Shown piece by piece: positions 8,313 through 16,011 of a stretch of DNA of 64,000 nucleotides. The notes beneath the pieces are model-generated. The model was given only the letters and a program-made list of their open reading frames with translations. It was not told the DNA's origin and made no database searches. Both the position numbers and the translations under genes were made by a program. The DNA comes from Streptomyces olivaceoviridis (GTDB lineage Bacteria > Actinomycetota > Actinomycetes > Streptomycetales > Streptomycetaceae). The stretch is from the NCBI RefSeq assembly GCF_014650115.1, contig NZ_BMUI01000022.1, forward strand, positions 1 to 64,000, written 5' to 3'. Numbering within the stretch: the stretch's first letter is position 1; each line of letters opens with the position of its first letter.

Positions 8313-8987
8313 ATGCCGATGAGTCCGCGGGACTACACCTGGCTGTTCACCCCGGGCAGCACGTTCAGCTACGAGTCCGGGACCACGGGTGTGATCCACG
8401 TGGCCGACGGCGGTGAACTGGACCTCCCCACCGGCCGGGTCGTCGCGAGCGACCCGTTCGTCTACCTCGGCAGCGGTGACATCGAGCCCTTCACGGCCAC
8501 CGTCGAGCCCGGCCGCTACCGCGTCGAAGCGGCCGTCGCGACCCTCACCCGGCCGGGTGAGCCCCCCTCCGACGTGCCCCACCTGCGCGTGGCCGCCGCC
8601 CGTCTCGTCATCCGCGACGAGCCGGCCGTCACCTGGGAACTGGCCCTGCTCCCCGGCCAGGACCCCGCCGAACTCAAGGACGACGAGTTCTTCGGGTACG
8701 GCGTCGACGCCGGCACGGGCTGCTTCTACGACGCCTCGGCCGAGGAGGCGTTCCCGGAGACCCAGGAGGAGGAAGGTCCGCTGTGGGACGCGTTCGAGAG
8801 CAGCGACTGGTCGCCGGGGCCGTTCCTGGTCAGGTCCACGGACGGCGGCCACACCCTGGCCGCGTTCACCTCCGGCTGGGGCGACGGCTGCTATCCCACC
8901 TGGACGGGCCGTTCGGCGTCGGGTGAGGTCACCTGCTTCCTGACGGACTTCTTCGTGGCCCCGGACCCCGCCTCCGACCAGGCCTGA
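8313..8987 (+). CDS. DUF4241 domain-containing protein
   Basis: A 224-aa cytoplasmic protein matching the DUF4241 family. It opens with a short lead (YTWLFTPGSTF), then LDLPTGRVVASDPFVYL, a segment rich in beta structure, and the characteristic second half FFGYGVDAGTGCFYD and SGWGDGCYPTWTGRSASGEV. Start ATG 8313 has gagaaggg 7 bp upstream; ATG 8319 is a weaker alternative. No catalytic motif is known for the family. It stands alone between gltX and the HAD hydrolase, both separated by intergenic spacers. Confidence 0.85.
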   Translation: MPMSPRDYTWLFTPGSTFSYESGTTGVIHVADGGELDLPTGRVVASDPFVYLGSGDIEPFTATVEPGRYRVEAAVATLTRPGEPPSDVPHLRVAAARLVIRDEPAVTWELALLPGQDPAELKDDEFFGYGVDAGTGCFYDASAEEAFPETQEEEGPLWDAFESSDWSPGPFLVRSTDGGHTLAAFTSGWGDGCYPTWTGRSASGEVTCFLTDFFVAPDPASDQA

Positions 8988-9053
8988 TATCGCCTGACGA
9001 GCAACGATCCGATTCCCCGGCGCCCCGGCCGGTGCGGCGGTACCGTCGGTCGT

Positions 9054-9785
9054 ATGACGATCAGAGCCGTGGTCTGGGACGTGGACGACACCCTGTTCGA
9101 CTACACGACCGCCGACCGGGAGGGCATGCGGGCCCATCTCGCGGTGGAGGGGCTGCTCGCCGGCCACGGCAGTGCCGAGGCCGCGCTGGTGCGGTGGCGG
9201 GAGATCACCGAGCGGCAGTGGGCGCGCTACGCGGCCGGCGAGACCACCTTCCAGGACCAGCGGCGCGACCGGGTCCGGACCTTCCTGGACAAGGACCTGA
9301 CCGACGCGGAGGCCGACGACTGGTTCGGGCGGTACATCGGGCACTACGAGGCCGCCTGGAGCGTCTTCCCGGACGTCCTGCCCGCTCTGGAGGCCCTCGC
9401 GGCCAGCCACCGGCACGCGGTGCTGTCCAACTCCAGCATCGCCGTCCAGGAGCACAAGCTGCGCACGCTCGGCCTGCTCCACCGCTTCGAGTCCGTGCTG
9501 TGCGCCGCCGAGCTGGGCGTCTCCAAGCCGGAGCCGGGCGCCTTCCTGGCGTCCTGCGAGGCGCTGGGGCTGCGCCCGCACGAGGTGGCGTACGTCGGCG
9601 ACCACCCCGACATCGACGGGCGGGGCGCCGCCGAGGCCGGATTGCTGTCGGTGTGGATCGACCGCGGGGCGGCCTACGCGCGGGCCGCCGGGGAGGTCGT
9701 GGCGCACCGGATCTCCACCCTCGCCGAACTCCCGGCGCTCGTCCGCGCGGATACCCGTTTTGGAGCCCCGTCCACCTTCAGGTAA
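9054..9785 (+). CDS. HAD-superfamily hydrolase
   Basis: A 243-aa haloacid dehalogenase-type hydrolase, most like the small-phosphatase group with a helical cap. Motif I is VVWDVDDTLFDYT (residues 6-18) with the nucleophile and general acid Asp pair; motif II is AVLSNSS near 125; motif III/IV lie in LGVSKPEPGAFLASC and YVGDHPDIDGRGAAEAG. A phosphomonoester substrate is expected but cannot be named. The start ATG 9054 follows a weak ribosome site. The gene ends about 90 bp before the tRNA cluster. Confidence 0.9.
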   Translation: MTIRAVVWDVDDTLFDYTTADREGMRAHLAVEGLLAGHGSAEAALVRWREITERQWARYAAGETTFQDQRRDRVRTFLDKDLTDAEADDWFGRYIGHYEAAWSVFPDVLPALEALAASHRHAVLSNSSIAVQEHKLRTLGLLHRFESVLCAAELGVSKPEPGAFLASCEALGLRPHEVAYVGDHPDIDGRGAAEAGLLSVWIDRGAAYARAAGEVVAHRISTLAELPALVRADTRFGAPSTFR

Positions 9786-9875
9786 TGTTCTTCCTGCGCC
9801 GAGGGGAGCGGGCCGGAAGGCCGGAGCCCCGAGGAGCAAGCTAGAACGAGAACCCCGTAGGGGCTTGAGTTCCAG

Positions 9876-9947
9876 TGGCCTATGGTGTAATTGGCAGCAC
9901 GACTGATTCTGGTTCAGTTAGTCTTGGTTCGAGTCCAGGTAGGCCAG
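9876..9947 (+). tRNA. tRNA-Gln (CTG), copy 1
   Basis: 72-nt cloverleaf. Acceptor TGGCCTA pairs with TAGGCCA, discriminator G; anticodon stem actga/tcagt encloses loop ttctggt with anticodon CTG; T arm cttgg-ttcgagt-ccagg. The 3' CCA is not encoded. Confidence 0.97.
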
Positions 9948-9968
9948 CTCGCAGAGCTTATCTGCAAA

Positions 9969-10041
9969 GCCCCCGTTGTGTAGCGGCCTAGCACGCTGCC
10001 CTCTCAAGGCAGTAGCGCCGGTTCGAATCCGGTCGGGGGTA
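9969..10041 (+). tRNA. tRNA-Glu (CTC), copy 1
   Basis: 73-nt cloverleaf with acceptor GCCCCCG/CGGGGGT, anticodon loop ctctcaa (anticodon CTC) on a ctgcc/ggcag stem, and T arm gccgg-ttcgaat-ccggt. It differs from the other two Glu copies by one compensated base pair in the anticodon stem. CCA is not encoded. Confidence 0.97.
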
Positions 10042-10070
10042 CTGATCTCGACCTCGTCGGGATCGCTAGG

Positions 10071-10143
10071 GCCCCCGTTGTGTAGCGGCCTAGCACGCCG
10101 CCCTCTCAAGGCGGTAGCGCCGGTTCGAATCCGGTCGGGGGTA
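10071..10143 (+). tRNA. tRNA-Glu (CTC), copy 2
   Basis: 73-nt cloverleaf, same as copy 1 except that the anticodon stem is ccgcc/ggcgg. Identical to copy 3. CCA is not encoded. Confidence 0.97.
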
Positions 10144-10164
10144 CTGACTGGTCTAAACCATCAT

Positions 10165-10236
10165 TGGTCTATGGTGTAATTGGCAGCACGACTGATTCTG
10201 GTTCAGTTAGTCTTGGTTCGAGTCCAGGTAGACCAG
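10165..10236 (+). tRNA. tRNA-Gln (CTG), copy 2
   Basis: 72-nt cloverleaf with anticodon CTG. It matches copy 1 except for the acceptor stem TGGTCTA/TAGACCA, where one C-G pair became T-A on both strands. CCA is not encoded. Confidence 0.97.
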
Positions 10237-10264
10237 CTCGGACCTGCGGAAACGCAGAGTCCAC

Positions 10265-10337
10265 GCCCCCGTTGTGTAGCGGCCTAGCACGCCGCCCTCT
10301 CAAGGCGGTAGCGCCGGTTCGAATCCGGTCGGGGGTA
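10265..10337 (+). tRNA. tRNA-Glu (CTC), copy 3
   Basis: 73-nt cloverleaf identical to copy 2. It is the last gene of the five-tRNA array and is followed 9 bp later by a 12-bp terminator hairpin. Confidence 0.97.
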
Positions 10338-10346
10338 CGCACGGGC

Positions 10347-10374
10347 AAGGCCCTCCACTTCGGTGGGGGGCCTT
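10347..10374. terminator. Bidirectional terminator between the tRNA array and the MerR gene
   Basis: Perfect 12-bp stem aaggccctccac/gtggggggcctt with a ttcg tetraloop (one G-T wobble). It sits between convergent units, so it can end both. Confidence 0.88.
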
Positions 10375-10388
10375 CGTCGTGCCGGGCG

Positions 10389-11033
10389 CTACTCGAAGCC
10401 GTACCGCCGGGCCGACTCCTCCTCCTGGGCCAGCCGGCGCAGGGCCTGAAGGATCGGCTCGGTCAGCACCGCGCCGAGCACCGCCGTCTCCACCTTCTCC
10501 GCCTCCGACGGACGGGTCTCCACGAAGTCCAGGTCGAGTCTGGCCGCCTCGTGCATCAACTCGGCATAGGAGACGAGCAGTTCGCTGCCCCAGTCGTAGC
10601 CGAGCCGGCGGAACGCGGCCACCGCCACCACCAGGGAGCGGTACGCGGGGGAGATCGTCGTCAGCAGCCTCGCGTTCGACCAGCCCAGCCGGTCCAGCAG
10701 GGCCTCCGCCTCCCGGCGCGCGGCCCGGACGTACTCGTCGTCCTCGTCCGGCTCCGGCACCTGCGGCAGCGCCCACAGGGCCGCGCCCAGCCGGATCGTC
10801 CGGCCCAGGGACTCGTCGTCGACGTTCCGCAGCACCTCCCGGACCGTGGCCACCGGGAGGCCGCCGACCTGGATCATCGCGCGGACCAGCCGCAGCCGGC
10901 GCAGATGCTCGTCGTCGTACTCGGCCGTCGTCGCGTTGACCTGGCGGCCCGGCGGCAACAGGCCTTCGCGCAGGTAGTACTTGATCGTCGCGGTGGCCAC
11001 ACCGCTGCGTCTGCTCAACTCGGCGAGCCGCAT
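10389..11033 (-). CDS. MerR-family transcriptional regulator
   Basis: A 214-aa regulator. The N-terminal MerR winged helix-turn-helix is RLAELSRRSGVATATIKYYL followed by REGLLPPGRQVNATTAEYDD, then a helical dimer segment and a C-terminal domain with no metal-binding cysteines, so it is not a classical metal sensor. The ATG at 11033 is preceded by gagggg; an upstream in-frame start at 11069 would run into the operator. It is transcribed divergently from the DUF4188 gene, with three TTGGATA half-sites in the 80-bp gap, which suggests autoregulation and control of that neighbour. The ligand is unknown. Confidence 0.92.
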   Translation of the reverse strand: MRLAELSRRSGVATATIKYYLREGLLPPGRQVNATTAEYDDEHLRRLRLVRAMIQVGGLPVATVREVLRNVDDESLGRTIRLGAALWALPQVPEPDEDDEYVRAARREAEALLDRLGWSNARLLTTISPAYRSLVVAVAAFRRLGYDWGSELLVSYAELMHEAARLDLDFVETRPSEAEKVETAVLGAVLTEPILQALRRLAQEEESARRYGFE

Positions 11034-11048
11034 GTCTTGCGCCCCTCT

Positions 11049-11089
11049 TTGGATACCGCCACTATCCAAGCATCGGCCATTGGATAGTG
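11049..11089. promoter_or_regulatory. Probable MerR operator: inverted repeat CACTATCCAA-N10-TTGGATAGTG
   Basis: Arms at 11060-11069 and 11080-11089 are exact 10-bp complements, and a third TTGGATA half-site lies at 11049-11055. The site sits between the divergent MerR and DUF4188 genes. Which protein binds is inferred from position. Confidence 0.75.
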
Positions 11090-11113
11090 CCGCTCACCGA
11101 CCAGGGGGACGTC

Positions 11114-11599
11114 ATGGTGACCCGTACGACCGCCGACGCGAAGGGCGACGTCGTCGTCCTGCTGATCGGCATGCGCATCAACCGCTTCCGGGCCGTTCGC
11201 CTGTGGCTGCCGGTGATGCTCGCGATGCTGCGCATGCTGCGGGAACTGGAGAAGGACCCCCGGCGCGGGCTGCTCGCCAAGGTGCTGCTGACGGCGTCAC
11301 CGCGTACGTACTACGTCGTGCAGTACTGGGAGTCCAAGGAGAAGCTGTACGCCTACGCGACCGCGCCCGACGCCTTCCACCACGAGGCGTGGGCGCGGCT
11401 CAACCGCAAGGAGCGGACCGGGAAGCTGCGCGGCCAGGTCGGGATATGGCACGAGTCGTACGTCGTGCCGGAGGGGTCGTACGAGGCGATCTACGGCGAC
11501 ATGCCTGCGTTCGGGCTGGCCGCCGCGCACGGGCAGGTGCCGCTGGAGAGGCGGGGGCGCTCCGCGAAGGACCGGTTCGCCTACCGGTCGGGCGGCTAG
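11114..11599 (+). CDS. DUF4188 domain-containing protein
   Basis: A 161-aa protein of the DUF4188 family, which has a ferredoxin-like fold related to antibiotic-biosynthesis monooxygenase-type dimeric barrels. Visible features are GDVVVLLIGMRINRFRAVR at residues 11-29, LPVMLAMLRMLRELEKDP, and RTYYVVQYWESKEKLYAYA with the later HHEAWARLNRKE. No cofactor motif is evident. Start ATG 11114 has agggggac upstream. It faces the MerR gene across a palindromic operator and ends at a 17-bp hairpin shared with ndgR, so it is probably a one-gene MerR target. Confidence 0.87.
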   Translation: MVTRTTADAKGDVVVLLIGMRINRFRAVRLWLPVMLAMLRMLRELEKDPRRGLLAKVLLTASPRTYYVVQYWESKEKLYAYATAPDAFHHEAWARLNRKERTGKLRGQVGIWHESYVVPEGSYEAIYGDMPAFGLAAAHGQVPLERRGRSAKDRFAYRSGG

Positions 11600-11619
11600 G
11601 CACCGTGGGGGAGGGTGAT

Positions 11620-11679
11620 CCGCTCCGGTCGGGAAGAAGCTGCCGCGGCGTTGAGGCGGCCCCTTCCCGGCCGGAGCGG
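11620..11679. terminator. Bidirectional terminator between DUF4188 gene and ndgR
   Basis: A 17-bp stem: 11620-11636 pairs with 11663-11679 (ccgctccggtcgggaag against its complement, one G-T wobble), with a 26-nt loop. It sits between convergent genes. Confidence 0.85.
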
Positions 11680-11690
11680 TTCTCCCGCTC

Positions 11691-12407
11691 TCAGCCCGAG
11701 CGGCGCAGGGCCTCCGAGAGGCGGCCCGCCGCGTCGATGACCGCCTGGGCGTGCATGCGGCCCGGGTGACGGGTCAGACGCTCGATGGGGCCCGAGACGG
11801 AGACGGCGGCCACCACGCGGTTGGAGGGGCCGCGCACGGGCGCGGAGACGGACGCGACGCCCGGTTCGCGCTCGCCGATGGACTGGGCCCAGCCGCGCCG
11901 CCGTACACCCGACAGGGCCGTCGCCGTGAAGCGGGCGCCCTGGAGGCCGCGGTGCAGGCGCTCGGGCTCCTCCCAGGCGAGCAGGATCTGCGCCGAGGAG
12001 CCGGCCTTCATCGTGAGCGTGGAGCCGACCGGGACCGTGTCCCTCAGGCCGGACAGGCGTTCCGCGGCGGCCACACAGATCCGCATGTCCCCCTGGCGGC
12101 GGTAGAGCTGAGCACTCTCGCCGGTGACGTCGCGGAGGTGGGTGAGCACGGGGCCCGCCGTCGCGAGCAGGCGGTCCTCGCCCGCCGCTGCCGCCAGCTC
12201 CGCGAGACGCGGGCCGAGGATGAACCGGCCCTGCATGTCGCGTGCCACCATGCGGTGGTGTTCCAGGGCCACGGCCAGGCGGTGGGCCGTGGGTCGTGCC
12301 AGTCCGGTCGCGCCGACCAGACCCGCGAGGGTGGCCGGACCGGACTCCAGAGCGCTCAGGACGAGGGCCGCCTTGTCCAGAACGCCGACGCCGCTACTGT
12401 TGTCCAT
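11691..12407 (-). CDS. ndgR: IclR-family regulator NdgR
   Basis: A 238-aa IclR-type regulator: N-terminal winged helix (LDKAALVLSALESGPATLAG, then LVGATGLARPTAHRLAVALE) and a C-terminal GAF-like effector domain with AGSSAQILLAWEEPE and VSAPVRGPSNRVVAAVSVSG. Position directly divergent from leuCD identifies it as NdgR (SCO5552 type), known in S. coelicolor to control leucine and other amino-acid biosynthesis genes and to affect antibiotic production. The ATG at 12407 is the natural start; further upstream the frame runs through the operator region. A 21-bp near-palindrome lies 12-33 bp upstream, a candidate binding site for NdgR itself. Confidence 0.95.
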   Translation of the reverse strand: MDNSSGVGVLDKAALVLSALESGPATLAGLVGATGLARPTAHRLAVALEHHRMVARDMQGRFILGPRLAELAAAAGEDRLLATAGPVLTHLRDVTGESAQLYRRQGDMRICVAAAERLSGLRDTVPVGSTLTMKAGSSAQILLAWEEPERLHRGLQGARFTATALSGVRRRGWAQSIGEREPGVASVSAPVRGPSNRVVAAVSVSGPIERLTRHPGRMHAQAVIDAAGRLSEALRRSG

Positions 12408-12419
12408 GCAACGATACTC

Positions 12420-12440
12420 GCGTCTCACTCTGTGAAACGC
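12420..12440. promoter_or_regulatory. Candidate NdgR operator (21-bp near-palindrome)
   Basis: GCGTCTCAC (12420-12428), TCT spacer, GTGAAACGC (12432-12440): 9-bp arms with one mismatch. It lies just upstream of ndgR in the 206-bp region shared with leuC. Binding by NdgR is inferred from position and from the size typical of IclR sites. Confidence 0.55.
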
Positions 12441-12613
12441 AAGTTCAATTTTCCGTGGAACGCGCCACCCTGGAATCACACAGCGGCCCGCGGACCAACG
12501 GGCCTGGCGGTGGACGCCCGGAATCACGACGTTCAGGGGCCCGAGACGGGCAGCCACCGCTCCTCAAGATCTCTAGTTGGGTCGGTGGACGCTTGCCGGC
12601 CGGAGGGAAAGCG

Positions 12614-14038
12614 ATGGGTAGGACACTCGCGGAGAAGGTCTGGGACGACCACGTCGTCCGGCGCGCCGAGGGCGAGCCCGACCTCCTCTACATCGATCTG
12701 CACCTGCTGCACGAGGTGACCAGCCCGCAGGCCTTCGACGGGCTCCGCAAGAACGGCCGCCAGGTGCGCCGCCTCGACCTCACCATCGCGACCGAGGACC
12801 ACAACACCCCGACCCTCGACATCGACAAGCCCATCGCGGACCCGGTCTCCCGCGCCCAGCTGGAGACCCTGCGCAAGAACTGCGCCGAGTTCGGGGTGCG
12901 GCTGCACCCGCTGGGCGACGTCGAGCAGGGCGTCGTCCACGTCGTCGGCCCCCAGCTGGGTCTGACCCAGCCGGGCACCACCGTCGTCTGCGGCGACTCC
13001 CACACCTCCACGCACGGCGCGTTCGGCGCGCTGGCGTTCGGCATCGGCACCTCGCAGGTCGAGCACGTGCTGGCCACCCAGACGCTGCCCCTGGCCCGCC
13101 CGAAGACCATGGCGATCACGATCGACGGCGAGCTGCCCGAGGGCGTCACCGCCAAGGACCTGATCCTGGCGATCATCGCGAGGATCGGCACCGGCGGCGG
13201 CCAGGGCTACATCCTGGAGTACCGCGGCTCCGCCATCGAGAAGCTCTCGATGGAGGCCCGGATGACCATCTGCAACATGTCGATCGAGGCCGGTGCCCGC
13301 GCGGGCATGATCGCCCCCGACGAGACCACCTTCGCGTACCTCAAGGGCCGCCCGCACGCCCCCGAGGGCGCCGACTGGGACGCCGCGGTCGCGTACTGGA
13401 AGACGCTGCGGACCGACGAGGACGCCGTCTTCGACGCCGAGGTCGTCATCGACGCCGCCGAGCTGTCGCCGTTCGTCACCTGGGGCACCAACCCCGGCCA
13501 GGGCGCGCCGCTTTCGGCGCACGTCCCCGACCCGGCTTCGTACGAAGACGCTTCGGAGCGCCTGGCCGCCGAAAAGGCCCTGGAATACATGGGGTTGGAG
13601 GCCGGGCAGCCGCTGCGGTCCATCGACGTGGACACCGTCTTCGTAGGCTCCTGCACCAACGGCCGCATCGAGGACCTGCGCGCCGCCGCCGACATCCTGC
13701 GGGGCCGCAAAGTCGCCGACGGCGTACGGATGCTGGTCGTCCCGGGCTCCGCGCGCGTGGGTCTCCAGGCCGTCTCCGAGGGCCTGGACGTGGTCTTCAA
13801 GGAGGCCGGCGCCGAATGGCGGCACGCGGGCTGCTCGATGTGCCTCGGCATGAACCCCGACCAGCTGGCCCCGGGCGAGCGCTCCGCCTCCACCTCCAAC
13901 CGCAACTTCGAGGGCCGGCAGGGCAAGGGCGGTCGTACCCACCTGGTGTCGCCGCAGGTCGCGGCGGCCACCGCCGTCCTGGGCCACCTGGCCTCCCCGG
14001 CCGATCTGACCGACGACCGCACGCCCGCTGGAGTCTGA
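12614..14038 (+). CDS. leuC: 3-isopropylmalate dehydratase large subunit
   Basis: A 474-aa aconitase-family subunit that with LeuD isomerises 2-isopropylmalate to 3-isopropylmalate in leucine synthesis. The three cysteine ligands of the [4Fe-4S] cluster are in FVGSCTNGR (about residue 347) and CSMCLGMNPDQ (about 407 and 410). The N-terminus MGRTLAEKVWDDHVV and GDSHTSTHGAFGALAFGIGT are canonical. Start ATG 12614 has ggaggg 8 bp upstream. leuD begins 5 bp after the stop, so they form one operon. Divergent NdgR is the likely regulator. Confidence 0.98.
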   Translation: MGRTLAEKVWDDHVVRRAEGEPDLLYIDLHLLHEVTSPQAFDGLRKNGRQVRRLDLTIATEDHNTPTLDIDKPIADPVSRAQLETLRKNCAEFGVRLHPLGDVEQGVVHVVGPQLGLTQPGTTVVCGDSHTSTHGAFGALAFGIGTSQVEHVLATQTLPLARPKTMAITIDGELPEGVTAKDLILAIIARIGTGGGQGYILEYRGSAIEKLSMEARMTICNMSIEAGARAGMIAPDETTFAYLKGRPHAPEGADWDAAVAYWKTLRTDEDAVFDAEVVIDAAELSPFVTWGTNPGQGAPLSAHVPDPASYEDASERLAAEKALEYMGLEAGQPLRSIDVDTVFVGSCTNGRIEDLRAAADILRGRKVADGVRMLVVPGSARVGLQAVSEGLDVVFKEAGAEWRHAGCSMCLGMNPDQLAPGERSASTSNRNFEGRQGKGGRTHLVSPQVAAATAVLGHLASPADLTDDRTPAGV

Positions 14039-14043
14039 GAATC

Positions 14044-14637
14044 ATGGAAGCCTTCACCACCCACACCGGCCGGGCCGTCCCGCTGCGCCGCAGCAACGTC
14101 GACACCGACCAGATCATCCCTGCTCACTGGCTCAAGAAGGTCACCCGGGACGGCTTCGAGGACGGGCTGTTCGAGGCCTGGCGCAAGGACCCCGAGTTCA
14201 TCCTCAACCGCCCCGAGCGGCAGGGCGCCACGGTCCTGGTCGCCGGCCCCGACTTCGGCACCGGCTCCTCCCGCGAGCACGCCGTCTGGGCGTTGCAGAA
14301 CTACGGCTTCAAGGCCGTGATCTCCTCCCGCTTCGCCGACATCTTCCGGGGCAACTCGCTGAAGAACGGCCTGCTCACGGTGGTCCTGGACCAGAAGATC
14401 GTGGACGCGCTGTGGGAGCTCACGGAAGCGGACCCCACTGCTGAGGTCACTGTGGACCTTGAGGCGCGTGAGGTGCGCGCCGGGGGCATCACCGCCTCCT
14501 TCGAGCTGGACGAGAACTCCCGCTGGCGGCTGCTGAACGGCCTGGACGACATCTCCATCACCCTCCGCAACGAGGACGAGATCGCCGCCTACGAGGCCGG
14601 GCGGCCCGGCTACAAGCCGCGGACGCTCCCGGTCTGA
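14044..14637 (+). CDS. leuD: 3-isopropylmalate dehydratase small subunit
   Basis: A 197-aa swivelling-domain partner of LeuC. Family marks: GRAVPLRRSNVDTDQIIPAH at the N-terminus, and GPDFGTGSSREHAVWALQ near residues 75-92, which contributes substrate-binding residues next to the LeuC iron-sulfur cluster. Length is normal for the actinobacterial protein. It starts at ATG 14044, 5 bp after the leuC stop, and is followed about 56 bp later by a 14-bp hairpin that probably ends the operon. Confidence 0.98.
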   Translation: MEAFTTHTGRAVPLRRSNVDTDQIIPAHWLKKVTRDGFEDGLFEAWRKDPEFILNRPERQGATVLVAGPDFGTGSSREHAVWALQNYGFKAVISSRFADIFRGNSLKNGLLTVVLDQKIVDALWELTEADPTAEVTVDLEAREVRAGGITASFELDENSRWRLLNGLDDISITLRNEDEIAAYEAGRPGYKPRTLPV

Positions 14638-14693
14638 TCCGGCGCCGACCGGGCCCCGCGAAGGTCGGGTTTCGGCCACCCCAACGCCTCGCC

Positions 14694-14724
14694 TGTACCC
14701 CCGATCGCCACGATTGGGGGTACA
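14694..14724 (+). terminator. Hairpin downstream of leuD
   Basis: 14-bp arms 14694-14707 and 14711-14724 (tgtacccccgatcg against its complement, one G-T wobble) with a 3-nt loop. Most likely the leuCD terminator, although such a tight palindrome could also be a protein site. Confidence 0.7.
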
Positions 14725-14910
14725 GCCATGTCTGCACCCGAACGGCCCTGCGGCTCTGCCCTGGTTCGCTCAACTTCCCACGTTACGAAGGCCGTTGTCC
14801 GGGTAGGTGAGTGCTGTGTTCATGTCTTCCGCAAGTGCCTGGAAGGCCATTTGAGGCGGTAGTTGCACCCTGCGCAGGCGACAACTCGCCCCAGATGGCA
14901 CAATCTGTGC

Positions 14911-15141
14911 ATGGAACACGACGGCCAACTACAGCTCTATACGGCAGTCGCGAACCAGCTCAAGGAAGCGCACGCAAGGGTGCGCGCACTGCAAGTCCCG
15001 GAGGGCGTACGGATGGCGCTGACCCGGAAGCTGCTGGTCATTACGGCCGCGGCCAAGCACGATCTCGCCGACGCGGCAAGGCGGCTCGATCGGTTCACGG
15101 CGGATCTCGACGCGGGTCGGATCCCGGAAGAGGACCGCTGA
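14911..15141 (+). CDS. Small conserved helical protein, function unknown
   Basis: A 76-aa protein starting MEHDGQLQLYTAVANQLKEA. It is almost wholly helical by eye, with heptad-like leucines and alternating charge (LTRKLLVITAAAKHDLADAA), and ends AGRIPEEDR. No domain is recognised. No Shine-Dalgarno sequence precedes ATG 14911, but cacaat lies 6 bp upstream, so a leaderless transcript is possible. Genes of this size and place recur between leuD and hupS in Streptomyces. It might be a small partner or adaptor; nothing in the sequence says of what. Confidence 0.72.
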   Translation: MEHDGQLQLYTAVANQLKEAHARVRALQVPEGVRMALTRKLLVITAAAKHDLADAARRLDRFTADLDAGRIPEEDR

Positions 15142-15277
15142 ACCGTCCGGGACAGCCGAGTCCGTTGCGGCACAAGGGTGATAAGCCCGTTTCGTGTTTG
15201 ATTTGCGGTATATATCTGCCTAACGTGCGAAAAAGCTTGAACACTTTCGTTCTGGCGATGTCTCCGAAGGGGAAGAC

Positions 15278-15940
15278 GTGAACAAGGCGCAGCTCGTAGA
15301 AGCGATTGCCGACAAGTTGGGGGGCCGCCAGCAGGCCGCCGACGCTGTCGATCATGTTCTGGACGCCATCGTCCGCGCGGTCGTCGGGGGCGAGCGGGTC
15401 TCCGTCACCGGCTTCGGGTCCTTCGAGAAGGTGGACCGCCCCGCCCGCTACGCGCGCAACCCTCAGACGGGCGAGCGGGTTCGGGTCAAGAAGACCTCCG
15501 TGCCGCGCTTCCGCGCCGGTCAGGGCTTCAAGGACCTGGTGAGCGGTTCGAAGAAGCTCCCGCGCGGGGGCGAGGTGGCGGTCAAGAAGGCGCCGAAGGG
15601 CAGCCTGTCCGGCCCGCCGCCCACCATCGCGAAGGCCGCCGGCAAGAAGGCCGCCGCCAAGAAGACGGCGGGCGCGGCGAAGAAGACCGCGGCTACCGCG
15701 GCGAAGAAGACGGCGGCGAAGAAGACCACCGCCGCCGCGAAGAAGACCACGGCGAAGAAGGCTCCCGCCAAGAAGACCACGGCGACCGCCAAGACCACCG
15801 CGACGAAGGCCGCCGCCAAGAAGACGACGGCCAAGAAGGCTCCGGCGAAGAAGGTCACCGCCAAGAAGGCCCCGGCGAAGAAGTCGACGGCCCGCAAGAC
15901 CACCGCCAAGAAGACCACCGCCCGCAAGGCGACGTCGTAA
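15278..15940 (+). CDS. hupS: HU-family nucleoid protein with lysine-rich tail (HupS)
   Basis: A 220-aa DNA-binding protein in two parts. Residues 1-95 are a full HU domain, with NKAQLVEAIADKLGG, the SVTGFGSFEK beta-arm entry and the RYARNPQTGERV arm. Residues 105-220 are a histone-H1-like tail of repeats such as PAKK, TTAKK and AAKK. In Streptomyces HupS is the sporulation-associated HU paralogue that compacts spore chromosomes. Start GTG 15278 has gaaggggaag upstream. A hairpin follows at 15961-15990. The AT-rich element tatata at 15209-15214 is a plausible -10 region. The tail is simple repeat and its length probably varies. Confidence 0.96.
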   Translation: MNKAQLVEAIADKLGGRQQAADAVDHVLDAIVRAVVGGERVSVTGFGSFEKVDRPARYARNPQTGERVRVKKTSVPRFRAGQGFKDLVSGSKKLPRGGEVAVKKAPKGSLSGPPPTIAKAAGKKAAAKKTAGAAKKTAATAAKKTAAKKTTAAAKKTTAKKAPAKKTTATAKTTATKAAAKKTTAKKAPAKKVTAKKAPAKKSTARKTTAKKTTARKATS

Positions 15941-15960
15941 GGCCGCCAGGGCATTCACGC

Positions 15961-15990
15961 GCCGGGCCGGACTCCCCTGGGGAGCCCGGC
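15961..15990 (+). terminator. Terminator after hupS
   Basis: gccgggc (15961-15967) pairs with gcccggc (15984-15990), enclosing an inner ctcc/ggag pair. It starts 20 bp after the hupS stop codon. Confidence 0.7.
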
Positions 15991-16011
15991 CCGCGGCGTG
16001 TGTAAGGACGG

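Noticed and set aside
9876..10337. tRNA array as an attachment site of an integrated element
   Set aside because: No integrase, no truncated tRNA copy downstream, and conserved housekeeping genes on both sides.
12242..12613. Upstream in-frame extension of leuC
   Set aside because: It would cover ndgR and the intergenic operator; ATG 12614 has a good ribosome site and the canonical MGRTLAEKVWDD start.
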